Source of the DNA: an uncultured Paracoccaceae bacterium
GTDB taxonomy: Bacteria; Pseudomonadota; Alphaproteobacteria; Rhodobacterales; Rhodobacteraceae
Direction of reading: 5' to 3'
DNA length: 64,000 nucleotides
Assembly (NCBI GenBank): GCA_947488175.1
Contig: CANKYO010000001.1
Span: 310,001-374,000, forward strand
Within the stretch, counting starts at the first letter, position 1, and each line of letters starts with the position of its first letter. Under the pieces are notes generated by a model, which made no database searches, had not been told where the DNA came from, and was given only the letters and a program-made list of their open reading frames with translations. A program made the translations under genes and the position numbers. This document shows, piece by piece, positions 19,861 through 29,221 of the stretch.

Positions 19861-20999
19861 CCCTCATGGGCCGCGAAAGCCGCCACGGCATCGGCAATCG
19901 CCCGAACCAGCTGCGACCGGCCTTCGACATCCAGCAGGCGCTCGCGGTCTCGGGCATTCGACAGAAACCCTGCCTCCACTAGCACGCTGGGAAAATCAGC
20001 CGCCGACAGCACGGCGAACTGCCCCTCTCTGCGGGGCCGCGCGTTTAAACGCACGCCACGATCCCGCATCTGTTGCACCAGCAAATCGGCGAAGCGCTGG
20101 CCTTCGGGCCCCGTATCCCGCCGGGCGATATCCAACAGCACGGTGGCCACCTGATCCCCCTGCCCGGTCAGATCGACACCTTCCAGCAGATCCACCCGCT
20201 CGTGCCGCTCCACCATCCGTCGCGACGCCGTATCGCCGCCATCCTTGCCCAACGTATAGACAGACGCCCCCTGTGCCTCGTCCTCTTCCAATGCATCGGC
20301 ATGAAGCGAAATCAACAGATCTGCACCCGCTGTCCGGGCAAGGCTGATCCGGCGGTCCAGCGACACGAAATCATCCGCCTCGCGCGTCAGGACCACTTGC
20401 ACACCCTCCATATCCGCCAGCGCTGCGGCCACTTCGCGGGCCAGTTGCAGCATCAACGGCGCCTCCTGGACACCGCCCCGATCCGCCCCCGGATCAATGC
20501 CGCCATGGCCCGGATCAATAGCCACCACGAACCCGGCATCAGGCACACCTTCCTCCGGTAGGGTCGCGTCCGCCTTCAGGCCAGAACTGCGCGCTGACGC
20601 TGCAAACGCCGCGACCGAACTCCGCTCCATAACAATCGTCAAATCCACACCCTGCGGCACGGTCAGCATGCCCGCCTCTGCCACGGCCATCGGCTCTGCC
20701 AACGTGACAACCAGCCGCGACCAGCCATCCGGCATCGGCTCCAATCGCAGGTTGGTGGCCCACCCCGGCTCCAGCACGCCAGACAGGTCAACGCCATCCC
20801 GCTCCAACCCCTCAAACTCCAGAACCAGCCGGCGCGGATCGTCCAAAGTGTAAACCCGATACGGCGTCACATCACTCAACCCCAGCTGGACGCGCAAGCT
20901 CCACCAGCCATCACGCACCACGCTGCGGGCGGGATCAATCCGGACCTCCGCCCAGACCGATGACGCGCAGAACAGCAGTATCGCCACCAGCCGGATCAT
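19857..20999 (-). CDS. N-acetylmuramoyl-L-alanine amidase with AMIN domain (AmiC type)
   Basis: A 380-residue periplasmic zinc amidase that removes stem peptides from peptidoglycan during cell separation. A signal peptide (MIRLVAILLFCASSVWA) is followed by an AMIN domain (about 20-130) and the Amidase_3 catalytic domain (about 150-375). Zinc-site motifs are visible: DPGHGGIDPGA, VVLTREAD, SLHADALE and the catalytic-glutamate segment SVLVEAGFLSN. Its start overlaps the aminotransferase stop by 4 bases (ATGA), so the two are co-translated. Its stop shares CTAG with the convergent methyltransferase gene. Confidence 0.95.
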   Translation of the reverse strand: MIRLVAILLFCASSVWAEVRIDPARSVVRDGWWSLRVQLGLSDVTPYRVYTLDDPRRLVLEFEGLERDGVDLSGVLEPGWATNLRLEPMPDGWSRLVVTLAEPMAVAEAGMLTVPQGVDLTIVMERSSVAAFAASARSSGLKADATLPEEGVPDAGFVVAIDPGHGGIDPGADRGGVQEAPLMLQLAREVAAALADMEGVQVVLTREADDFVSLDRRISLARTAGADLLISLHADALEEDEAQGASVYTLGKDGGDTASRRMVERHERVDLLEGVDLTGQGDQVATVLLDIARRDTGPEGQRFADLLVQQMRDRGVRLNARPRREGQFAVLSAADFPSVLVEAGFLSNARDRERLLDVEGRSQLVRAIADAVAAFAAHEG

Positions 21000-22141
21000 G
21001 CCCGCCGCGCCGCCATAAATATGGCCAGCCGGTCCAGCCCTTCGCGAATATCATCCGTCGACCGGGCATAGGAAAACCGCAACCAGCGATGACCTCGGGC
21101 CGCATCGAAATCGAGGCCAGGTGTCACCGCCACCCCCGCCTGATCCAGTATCTCGGCGGCAAAAGCACGGGCATCATCCGTATAGTCCGACACATCGACA
21201 TAGACATAAAACGCGCCATCCGGCGGGGCAAAGCGGTGCAATCCGGCGGCCTGCAACCCGTCAATCATCAAGGCGCGGTTGGCGGCATAAACCGACTTGT
21301 TCGCCTCCAGCTCATCAGGGCAATCCATTGCGTGCAACGCCAGCCGCTGCGACGCATGGGGCGCACAGATGAACATATTCTGCGCCAACCGCTCCACCCG
21401 GCGGACATGATCAGACGGGACCACCATCCAGCCGACACGCCAGCCGGTCATGGAAAAATACTTCGAAAACGAATTGACGGCATAGACCTCATCCGTGACC
21501 TGCAAGGCGGTCACAGGCTGGGTGTCATAATCAATCCCATGATAAATCTCATCCGAAATCAGCGCAGCATCACGCGCCTGACAGGCACCAGCCAAGGCCG
21601 CAAGCGCGTCCCGGTCAAGCATCGTGCCTGTGGGATTGGCAGGCGAGGCCACGATCAACCCCGCCAGATCATGGGCGGCCACATCACCCGGCAAAGGCTG
21701 AAACCGCTGTGCAAAAGTGGTGGGAATATCCACCGGTGTCAGGCCCACGGCCTTCAATATCTGGCGATAGGACGGATAGCAGGGCGTGCCCAGCCCCACC
21801 CGCTCGGCATTGTCGAACAGGGCGGAAAACGCCAGCAGAAACGCCCCCGATGCACCGCTGGTAATCACCACGCGGGCCGGGTCCAGATCGACACCATACC
21901 AATCGGCATAATGGGCAGCGATGCGGGCGCGCAAGGCAGGCAGGCCCAGACCGACCGTATACCCCAACGGCTCGCTCAGTTCCTCCGCAAGTCGCGCGCG
22001 CGCGGCAGCGGGGGCACCGGTGCTGGGCTGGCCTACCTCCATATGGATGATATGACGGCCCGCCTCCTCGGCCTGACGGGCAGCCTCCATCACGTCCATC
22101 ACGATGAACGGATCCACCTCGCCCCTTGTCGCGTGTCGCAT
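20996..22141 (-). CDS. PLP-dependent aminotransferase (class I/II)
   Basis: A 381-residue fold-type I aminotransferase. The PLP lysine is in VNSFSKYFSMTGWRVGW, with the SPANPTGT motif and the SDEIYHGIDYD aspartate upstream of it. The substrate cannot be deduced; related proteins in alphaproteobacteria are annotated as aspartate/aromatic aminotransferases. I chose the ATG at 22141, which has GAGG six bases upstream; an ATG four codons earlier is possible. It is the first gene of a two-gene operon with the AmiC-type amidase and is divergent from the DsbA-like gene. Confidence 0.9.
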   Translation of the reverse strand: MRHATRGEVDPFIVMDVMEAARQAEEAGRHIIHMEVGQPSTGAPAAARARLAEELSEPLGYTVGLGLPALRARIAAHYADWYGVDLDPARVVITSGASGAFLLAFSALFDNAERVGLGTPCYPSYRQILKAVGLTPVDIPTTFAQRFQPLPGDVAAHDLAGLIVASPANPTGTMLDRDALAALAGACQARDAALISDEIYHGIDYDTQPVTALQVTDEVYAVNSFSKYFSMTGWRVGWMVVPSDHVRRVERLAQNMFICAPHASQRLALHAMDCPDELEANKSVYAANRALMIDGLQAAGLHRFAPPDGAFYVYVDVSDYTDDARAFAAEILDQAGVAVTPGLDFDAARGHRWLRFSYARSTDDIREGLDRLAIFMAARRA

Positions 22142-22259
22142 CTGCTGCCTCATTTCTTTGACGCCTGTTTGCCCCTCACCGGCATGTGACGTCAATGCAC
22201 CTTGGCAATTTCCGGCGGATGTGGTCTGACGGGGCGACCCATCCCGCAAGGAGCCACAC

Positions 22260-23003
22260 ATGAAACTCCGCCTCGCCCTGCCCCTGACACTCGCCCTCGC
22301 CAGCCCTCTGGCAGCCCTTGATCTGGACGCGATGAGCGATGAGGAGCGGGCGCAATTTCAGGCCGAGATACGCACCTATCTTCTGGAAAACCCCGAAGTG
22401 ATTGCCGAGGCCATCACAGTCCTGCGCGCGCGCGAGGAACTGGCGCAGCAACAAAACGATACGCTCATGGCGCAGACCTTCGCCAATGATCTTTTCAACG
22501 ACGGGCATTCCTTTGTGGGCGGCAACCCGGACGGCGACATCACCGTGGTCGAGTTCATGGATTACCGCTGCGGCTTCTGCAAACGGGCCTTCCCTGAAAT
22601 CGAAGCACTTGTCGCGAGCGACGCCAATATCCGCTACGTGATCAAGGAGTTCCCGATCCTGGGCGAACAATCAGTGCTGGCGTCACGCTTTGCCATCGCC
22701 ACCCAACTGGTCGCAGGGGACGCGGCGTACAAGGACGTCCACAACACCCTGATGGAATTCCGCGGCGATGTCACAGAACAAAGCCTGACCCGGCTGGGGG
22801 ATTCACTCGGGCTCGATACGGCCGCCATCATGGCCAGAATGAACGACGATGACGTCACCGAAATCATCGCTGAAAATCGCAGGCTGGCACAACAACTCCA
22901 GATCACCGGCACGCCCACATTCGTCTTTGAGGACCAGATGGTGCGGGGCTTTGTGGAGCTTGCGGAGATGGAGGAACTGGTCGCGCAGCTGCGCAGCGAA
23001 TAA
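22260..23003 (+). CDS. DsbA family thiol-disulfide oxidoreductase
   Basis: A 247-residue periplasmic protein with a signal peptide (MKLRLALPLTLALASPLAA), a helical N-terminal extension (about 25-85), and a thioredoxin-like domain whose active site is Cys104-Gly-Phe-Cys107 in MDYRCGFCKRAFPE. The cis-proline is in ITGTPTFVFED. This is the 27-kDa outer-membrane-protein/Com1-like DsbA group, a disulfide oxidase or isomerase. The ATG has a strong AAGGAG upstream. It stands alone and is divergent from the aminotransferase operon. Confidence 0.93.
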   Translation: MKLRLALPLTLALASPLAALDLDAMSDEERAQFQAEIRTYLLENPEVIAEAITVLRAREELAQQQNDTLMAQTFANDLFNDGHSFVGGNPDGDITVVEFMDYRCGFCKRAFPEIEALVASDANIRYVIKEFPILGEQSVLASRFAIATQLVAGDAAYKDVHNTLMEFRGDVTEQSLTRLGDSLGLDTAAIMARMNDDDVTEIIAENRRLAQQLQITGTPTFVFEDQMVRGFVELAEMEELVAQLRSE

Positions 23004-23071
23004 ACGAACTGATCAGCGGCGATATCGAAGTGAAGATCGGCAATTGGTACGGCGATGTGATGCTGGCGTAA
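23003..23071 (+). pseudogene. Possible C-terminal gene remnant after the DsbA-like gene
   Basis: A stretch of 22 sense codons ending in TAA, out of frame with the DsbA-like gene, reads like a genuine protein tail (GDIEVKIGNWYGDVMLA). It lies exactly between dsbA and the end of the atypical KAP NTPase gene. It could be the residue of a gene displaced when the KAP gene arrived, or chance. I do not recognise the family. Confidence 0.2.
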
Positions 23072-23086
23072 GACTGATCGGCCAGC

Positions 23087-24414
23087 CTACTGGTCCATAA
23101 GCCTAAAGGTGTCCAGGGTGTCAGCAATGACTTCGCTGAACGTATCTCGCGCGCTTACACTGCCAAAGAGCTCACCGGTCGCGTCGCTCAGATAAGCAGG
23201 AAGATGGGCATTTCTATCAGCCGTGACGAGTCGCCAAACTACATGCGCTTCATGCTCGAAGGACCCGCGATCTGGTCGATTTCTAAGGCGTAAAACTGAA
23301 AAAATATCATCTTCTGTTGCATTCCCCCACCGAGCTTTATCGATCACGTTTGATGCCATCACACTTAGAACCAAAGAGCCAATATATATATATGGTCTGT
23401 TGCGGGCCGCTCTGACGGTGGTTCTCGTGTAACCTTTGCCAAGGCTGCAATCTTTTCGACATCACGCAAACTGAGTCGCGCATGATGATCCACGAATGAC
23501 AAATACTTATTCAGCCAGTCACCCTTCCATAAATTGGACAATCCAAGCTCATCACACACATATTGGAAATGCCTGATCTGTAGTTGAGATGAACCGGACC
23601 TTGCGCCACGCGGTATCAGGGGCATTGTCGCTGTAATGAATTTCTGCAAATACTTCTCAGCTCGAACACCGGAACCGTAGCGAGCGCGAACACTGTTTGC
23701 CAGTTCCTGAAGATTCGCCCCCAAGACGAAATGAACATTGGGAACATTGAAAAAATGCTTGATCACTTCCAATAGGCTCAGAGCATAGTCCGGCCTACAT
23801 CGATCAAGCTCATCAACGACGATAACCAACTTCCGTTCTTTTGCGATCTGATCCAGAGCCTCACGAAACCCGCGCATCGCAGCCCTTTTTCCATCCTCCT
23901 TTTTCCAGAACTCCTTAGACGCGTCCTCCAGTTCCTTTGACCCTGCTTTCAAGCCGGCGTCGACAGCGGCTCCAGTCACTTCTGTTGCGCCAGCAGTGGC
24001 CATTGCAAGTCCAATTCTGGCGGCGGGCCTGACAAGTTTAGATGCCGCCTCTTTGGCCGCTTTCCACGTGTTCTTTGCCTTCTCGTCAGAACCAAAACGA
24101 TCGGAAATCACGCTGGTAAGACCAATAAGCGGATCATCCATGAAGTCGTGCTGAAACGCATCGAAATAAACTGTTTTTGCAGAACCCCGGTTCTCGTTGC
24201 CATGCGCTCCGACCCAACACTTAAGAAATACAGATTTACCGGCACCCCAAGGAGCATCGAGCGCGATCACCATGGGTTCGGATATGCGTTCGACAAGATC
24301 AGAAAGTTTCTTGCCCTCCGCCGCCCGACCTAAGCGGCAGATGCCCTCAAAACCGTCTTGATACAGCTCAATTTCAGGCTCTGGCAGACTAAGTCGAAAG
24401 CCAGAACCTGCCAT
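23087..24414 (-). pseudogene. KAP family P-loop NTPase, frameshifted near an (AT)6 tract
   Basis: Two frames make up one KAP NTPase. The first (24414 to 23365, 349 residues) has Walker A APWGAGKS (residues 54-61), an internal hydrophobic segment (about 130-155), and Walker B VIVVDELDRC (about 198-206). It stops at DHIYILALWF. The second continues in another frame to 23087 (SVMASNVIDKARWG and on). The shift falls just after an (AT)6 run; losing one AT unit gives a continuous protein. KAP NTPases are membrane-associated and some exclude phage (PifA of F plasmid); a defence role here is inference. Base composition is clearly lower in GC than the neighbours, suggesting transfer. It starts one base after the ispG stop. 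Confidence 0.75.
23382..23393. repeat. (AT)6 dinucleotide tract inside KAP gene
   Basis: Twelve bases of perfect AT dinucleotide repeat inside a coding region, immediately before the frame break of the KAP NTPase gene. Removal of one unit, or gain of two, joins the two halves in frame, so it fits a slipped-strand mutation site. Confidence 0.85.
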
Positions 24415-24415
24415 G

Positions 24416-25543
24416 CTACTCTGCCGCCTCCACGGCATCTGCCGCTTCCAACTCGGCAGCCTTCTTTTCCACCTGCTCAACGATATGTTCGATCATATCA
24501 TCGTTCGACTGCTTGTGGCTCTGCTTGCCTGCCAGATAGACCATGCCCGACCCCGCGCCACCGCCGGTAAAGCCGACATCAGTCATCAACGCCTCACCGG
24601 GCCCATTGACCACGCAGCCGATGATCGACAGCGACATCGGCGTCTTGATATGTTCCAGCCGCTTTTCCAGCGCCTCCACCGTCTTGATCACGTCAAACCC
24701 CTGCCGGGCACAGGAGGGACAGGAGATGATGTTGACACCCCGGTGACGCAAACCCAGCGATTTCAGGATCTCATAGCCCACCTTCACCTCTTCCACCGGA
24801 TCGGCAGACAGGCTGACGCGGATCGTATCACCGATCCCCATCCACAACAGATTGCCCAGCCCGATCGCCGATTTGATCGTGCCCGATGTCAGCCCCCCAG
24901 CCTCCGTAATCCCCAGATGAATGGGGGCATCCGTCGCCTCCGCCAGTTGCTGATAGGCAGCGGCGGCCATGAACACATCCGACGCTTTACAGGAAATCTT
25001 GAATTCGTGAAAATCATTGTCCTGCAAGATCTTGATATGATCCAGACCACTTTCCACCATCGCATCCGGACAAGGTTCGCCATATTTGTCCAACAGATGC
25101 TTTTCCAGCGACCCGGCATTCACGCCAATGCGGATCGAACAATTATGATCGCGGGCGGCCTTGATGACCTCCTTCACCCGCTTCTCATCACCGATATTGC
25201 CCGGATTGATGCGCAGGCAGGCCGCACCCGCTTCCGCCGCCTCGATCCCGCGCTTATAGTGGAAATGAATATCCGCCACGATCGGCACCGACACTTCGGG
25301 AACAATCTGCCTCAGCGCCGCACTCGACGCCTCGTCCGGCACCGAAATCCGCACGATATCCGCACCTGCATCCGCCGCCGCCTGCACCTGCGCAATCGTA
25401 GCCTTCACATCCGTGGTCAGGGTATTGGTCATCGTCTGCACAGTAATCGGCGCATCCCCGCCGACGGGCACGTTGCCGACCATGATCTGACGGGATTTCC
25501 GGCGATAGATGTTCCGCCAGGGACGGATATGGTTCAGGGACAT
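24416..25543 (-). CDS. ispG: 4-hydroxy-3-methylbut-2-enyl-diphosphate synthase
   Basis: IspG (GcpE) converts MEcPP to HMBPP in the MEP isoprenoid pathway using a 4Fe-4S cluster and flavodoxin/ferredoxin. The 375 residues are full length, with the N-terminal [20 protein letters not shown] block, LRINPGNIG, and the cluster ligands [11 protein letters not shown] and [11 protein letters not shown] near the C-terminus. It follows the rodZ-like gene by 78 bases on the same strand, an arrangement common in proteobacteria. The odd feature is downstream: the KAP NTPase gene begins one base after the stop. Confidence 0.97.
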   Translation of the reverse strand: MSLNHIRPWRNIYRRKSRQIMVGNVPVGGDAPITVQTMTNTLTTDVKATIAQVQAAADAGADIVRISVPDEASSAALRQIVPEVSVPIVADIHFHYKRGIEAAEAGAACLRINPGNIGDEKRVKEVIKAARDHNCSIRIGVNAGSLEKHLLDKYGEPCPDAMVESGLDHIKILQDNDFHEFKISCKASDVFMAAAAYQQLAEATDAPIHLGITEAGGLTSGTIKSAIGLGNLLWMGIGDTIRVSLSADPVEEVKVGYEILKSLGLRHRGVNIISCPSCARQGFDVIKTVEALEKRLEHIKTPMSLSIIGCVVNGPGEALMTDVGFTGGGAGSGMVYLAGKQSHKQSNDDMIEHIVEQVEKKAAELEAADAVEAAE

Positions 25544-25621
25544 CAGGTCAGTTCCGACTGCAAAGGGTCTGCCGCCAACCTAGTCAGCAATGGGACAGGC
25601 AGCAAGTCGGCCCGGGTGCGA

Positions 25622-26815
25622 TTATTCGTCCGCCTGCACTTCGGCGACATTCACGATCTCGGCCAGATCATCGTCAGCGGTCAGGTCCGCCACGGTATAG
25701 GCAGCCGTCAGGCTTTCCGGCGTCAGGCTGACATTTGACGTCACAACACCACGTTCGCCCACCGGGCCGTAATGCACGCCGTTCACCGCGAAATACATCG
25801 CGCCGCTTTCACCAACACGCAGCGTCGCGGGTTCCTCGGTCGCTGGCACGACAAAGTTCTGGCCCGGCTCCATCACACCTTCAAAGATCACCGTGCCATC
25901 AGCCGCGCGCACACGGACCCACGCCGGGCGCACCGCAACCAGCTGGACCTCCGGCACCGGCGGCTCAACCACCTGCACCGGTGGGGCGGCACGTTCAGGC
26001 AACGCGGCATTCGCAAAATTCACCGCAGGTTCGGTGCGCACCTCTGGCACCAGCGCACCAATGCTGCCCGGCGCCAATGTGGAAATTGGTGCATCACGGG
26101 CCACCAGAACCGGCACATCCAGCGCCTGCGGACGATAAAGACGATCCAGCGCCTCAGCGGACGGGGCATCAAACCCGGCCAGCGCATCGCTTGTTTGTAT
26201 AGCGTTTGAGGCACCGGCAAGCGGATCAAGATCAGACACAACAACCGGTGTCTGCTCAACCGGGGCAAACTGCACCTTCTGCACTTCCTGCAGAACGGTC
26301 CAGCCGCCATAGCCCAAACCACCGATCAACGCGATCAGCACCAGCACCGACCCGATGGCACGCGGTTCGATCTGCGACAGCACAGCCTCACCCGCCGGAA
26401 TGAAGGGGGTGGAGGATTCGGAAAAGATGTTCTTGCCCAACGGGCCAACAGCCGGTTCACCCGATTTCGGCTTCAGCGATGACGCCTGCGCCGACATGCC
26501 ATGCGCCGTGGCAAACCCGCTTTCCTTGCAGAAGGATGCAAAGGTCTCATCAGGGTCCATGTTCAGGTAACGGGCGTAAGACCGCACGTAACCCGCAATA
26601 AACCCTGGCGTATCAAAAGCAGAAGGATCGGCGTTTTCAATCGCCGCAATATAAGAGGCCTTGATCTTCAGCTCGCGCTGAACATCCAGCAGGCTCTTGC
26701 CCATCGTTGCGCGTTCGCCGCGCATAACGTCGCCCAAACGAAGCTCGTAGTCGTCAAACCCTTTGGCCTGCCCGCCATCAGCTGCGTCATCGCGCCTGAA
26801 GCTCTTCCCGATCAT
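25622..26815 (-). CDS. RodZ-like helix-turn-helix membrane protein
   Basis: A 397-residue bitopic protein: an N-terminal HTH of the Xre/RodZ type (LGDVMRGERATMGKSLLDVQ to YARYLNMDPDETF, about residues 27-90), a transmembrane helix near 165-185 (GSVLVLIALIGGLGYGG), a proline-rich linker, and a C-terminal DUF4115-type domain (PAWVRVRAADGTVIFEGVM). RodZ anchors MreB to the membrane and maintains rod shape. Position directly upstream of ispG supports the call, since rodZ-ispG adjacency is widespread. Nearby bactofilin and PBP genes are not linked in an operon. Confidence 0.88.
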   Translation of the reverse strand: MIGKSFRRDDAADGGQAKGFDDYELRLGDVMRGERATMGKSLLDVQRELKIKASYIAAIENADPSAFDTPGFIAGYVRSYARYLNMDPDETFASFCKESGFATAHGMSAQASSLKPKSGEPAVGPLGKNIFSESSTPFIPAGEAVLSQIEPRAIGSVLVLIALIGGLGYGGWTVLQEVQKVQFAPVEQTPVVVSDLDPLAGASNAIQTSDALAGFDAPSAEALDRLYRPQALDVPVLVARDAPISTLAPGSIGALVPEVRTEPAVNFANAALPERAAPPVQVVEPPVPEVQLVAVRPAWVRVRAADGTVIFEGVMEPGQNFVVPATEEPATLRVGESGAMYFAVNGVHYGPVGERGVVTSNVSLTPESLTAAYTVADLTADDDLAEIVNVAEVQADE

Positions 26816-26928
26816 CGACTGTCCCGTCGCTTACTGCCCCCAGGCACCCGCAAACCGAATCAAATCGTCGTGAATACCTGTGAAACCAATAACATATCCA
26901 CAGGGATCATGCACATCGTGAAAAAGTG

Positions 26929-28152
26929 TTAACCAGCCAGATCAGCACGATTAAGCGCACAGTGTGACCAAAGACCATCCAATGCACCCACCAGCGCATC
27001 CATTTCGCGCGGCCCATGAACCGGCGACGGGGTAAAACGCAGACGCTCCGTTCCGCGCGGTACTGTGGGGAAATTGATCGGCTGCACATAGATGCCATAG
27101 TCGGTCAGCAGCATGTCCGACAGTTGCTTGGTATGCACAGGATCACCCACGATCAGCGGCACGATATGGCTGCCATGATCAATGATCGGCAGGCCAAGTC
27201 CCTTCAAACGCAGCTTGAGGATCTTCGCCTGTGTCTGATGTTGCGCGCGCAACGCCTGATCCGTTTTCAGATGCGCGACAGAGGCCGCAGCACCCGCCGC
27301 AACAGCAGGTGGCAGCGACGTGGTAAAGATGAACCCCGGCGCATAAGACCTTATCGCATCACACATTTTTGCAGATGCGGCGATATAGCCACCCATCACA
27401 CCATAAGCCTTGGCCAGGGTCCCGTTGATGATATCAATCCGGCCCATCAGCCCATCACGCTCGGCCACGCCGGCCCCGCGCGGGCCATACATGCCCACCG
27501 CATGCACCTCATCAATGTAAGTCAGCGCACCAAATTCATCCGCCAGATCGCAGATCTCTTTGATCGGGCCAAAATCGCCGTCCATGGAATAGATCGACTC
27601 GAACGCGATCAGTTTGGGGGCAGCGGGATCATCGGCTTCCAGAAGCTCACGCAGATGGTCCAGATCGTTATGGCGGAAAATCCGCTTGGCCCCGCCATTG
27701 CGACGGACGCCTTCGATCATGGATGCATGGTTCAGCGCATCGGAATAAATAATCAGCCCCGGGAACAGCTTGGGCAGCGTACCTAACGTGGCGTCATTGG
27801 CGATATAGGCGCTAGTGAACAGCAACGCGGCTTCCTTGCGATGCAGATCGGCCAGTTCAGCCTCCAACCGCTTGTGATAAACGGTCGTGCCGGAAATGTT
27901 GCGGGTTCCACCCGAACCGGCGCCAGTGGCATCAATCGCCTCATGCATCGCTGCCAGAACAACAGGGTGCTGACCCATACCCAGATAGTCATTACCACAC
28001 CACACCGTCACTGGCTGTTCGGAGCCGTCAGGCTTGCGCCATGTGGCATGGGGAAACTGGCCGCGCTTGCGCTCAATATCGATAAATGTCCGATAGCGGC
28101 CTTCGTCATGCAAACGGGCAATCGCGGCATCCAGTTGGGCGGTATAATCCAC
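26929..28152 (-). CDS. hemA: 5-aminolevulinate synthase
   Basis: PLP enzyme that condenses glycine and succinyl-CoA to 5-aminolevulinate, the first step of tetrapyrrole synthesis in alphaproteobacteria. It has 407 residues; the PLP lysine is in [13 protein letters not shown], with GTRNISGTT and [12 protein letters not shown] upstream. The N-terminus ([23 protein letters not shown]) matches Rhodobacter HemA, which fixes the GTG start at 28152, preceded by AAGGA. An Fnr-type box lies about 155 bases upstream, in line with known FnrL control of hemA in Rhodobacter. It stands alone. Confidence 0.97.
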   Translation of the reverse strand: MDYTAQLDAAIARLHDEGRYRTFIDIERKRGQFPHATWRKPDGSEQPVTVWCGNDYLGMGQHPVVLAAMHEAIDATGAGSGGTRNISGTTVYHKRLEAELADLHRKEAALLFTSAYIANDATLGTLPKLFPGLIIYSDALNHASMIEGVRRNGGAKRIFRHNDLDHLRELLEADDPAAPKLIAFESIYSMDGDFGPIKEICDLADEFGALTYIDEVHAVGMYGPRGAGVAERDGLMGRIDIINGTLAKAYGVMGGYIAASAKMCDAIRSYAPGFIFTTSLPPAVAAGAAASVAHLKTDQALRAQHQTQAKILKLRLKGLGLPIIDHGSHIVPLIVGDPVHTKQLSDMLLTDYGIYVQPINFPTVPRGTERLRFTPSPVHGPREMDALVGALDGLWSHCALNRADLAG

Positions 28153-28303
28153 TGGGTATTCCTTCTTCCTCGTTACAAAGACAGCCCCATAGAGCCAAAC
28201 TTTGAATCGTTCTAATGGTCATATAGGGTCAAATCCCCACGGGCAATACGCTACAAACTGTCGCCCTGCGTCATCAAAATGTGACAACCAGACTACGCCA
28301 GCC

Positions 28304-28317
28304 ATGATCTGGATCAA
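28304..28317. promoter_or_regulatory. Fnr/FnrL-type box upstream of hemA
   Basis: ATGAT-CTGG-ATCAA differs from the TTGAT-N4-ATCAA consensus at a single base. It lies 152-165 bases upstream of the hemA start codon, in a noncoding gap. In Rhodobacter sphaeroides hemA expression is raised at low oxygen through FnrL; the same logic is inferred here. Confidence 0.6.
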
Positions 28318-28329
28318 GTCAGGGATGCC

Positions 28330-29082
28330 CTACCCGCCCGCCCACGGGTAAACCGCTTCAAAGTAGGCATCAGCAGCCTCGCGCAGCCGTGCCTGCCCAC
28401 CGTGCCGGGCAAGCTCTGCTTCCAAATCATCGTAACCTGGTAAATCCGATTGGGTCTGTGCCTGCGCGATCGGCATGCCGGTGGCCATCATATCGCTCAT
28501 CAGTTGGTACCGATGCAGATGGATACCCACAGCTTTTTCCAGGGTTTGGCCCATTTCAGGCAACCCAATCTGCTCCATCGCCTGGCGCAGTTCCCAGCCG
28601 CGAAATGGCGGCGTCTCACCAAAGCTGTCCAGATGCGCGAGGCCCTGATCACCCAGCATGGTCTCGGCCAGGGCGAGTGGTCCAATGGCGAACCCCTCCG
28701 GCTCAAGCAGTACGTCACCCGCCTCTCGCTTTGATCGGGCGAAATCGCGCACGGTCGCGTAATACGCGGCATTCGCGGGCCGCGGGGCATGCCGCACCAT
28801 AATCTCGGGAACTCCCAGGGCCTCCTGTCGGTCGCGTTCGATCTGACGCGCGATCTCGGCATCAATCTCTGCCGCCGTGGCGCTTGGCCCAAGACGGGCG
28901 GCGACATTTGCGCGCCGCTCTTCAAGGAATCGTTTTTGCAGATTATCGGTATTGTTGCGAAAGAACGGTTTCAACAGACCAACCAGCACCCCACCAACAA
29001 TGCCACACGCTATCGCAAAAGCCAGACGTTCCCGCCCGCCAAAGACGTCATAAACCCAGATGTCCCAGTATTCTTGCCACAT
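28330..29082 (-). CDS. Hypothetical single-pass membrane protein
   Basis: A 250-residue protein of no family I recognise. The N-terminus MWQEYWDIWVYDVFGGRERL is followed by one membrane helix (LAFAIACGIVGGVLVGLLKPFF), a basic, charged region (about 45-85) that may be coiled coil, and a soluble C-terminal domain (about 100-245) with several conserved-looking aromatic residues. I chose the ATG at 29082 with GGGAAC upstream; the frame is open for 76 more codons but those look noncoding. Transcribed toward hemA but separated from it by the Fnr-type box. Confidence 0.7.
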   Translation of the reverse strand: MWQEYWDIWVYDVFGGRERLAFAIACGIVGGVLVGLLKPFFRNNTDNLQKRFLEERRANVAARLGPSATAAEIDAEIARQIERDRQEALGVPEIMVRHAPRPANAAYYATVRDFARSKREAGDVLLEPEGFAIGPLALAETMLGDQGLAHLDSFGETPPFRGWELRQAMEQIGLPEMGQTLEKAVGIHLHRYQLMSDMMATGMPIAQAQTQSDLPGYDDLEAELARHGGQARLREAADAYFEAVYPWAGG

Positions 29083-29221
29083 GTCCCGTTCCCCCTGCGG
29101 CCTTCCCTTGGGCGTCAGACGTAGCAGAGCATCACGGCTTGGCAAAGCCGCCACGCCTTTAGCATTGACCCTCGCGGCAATCCTGCCACCCTGCGCGCAA
29201 ATCAGACCAAACAGGTGACCC

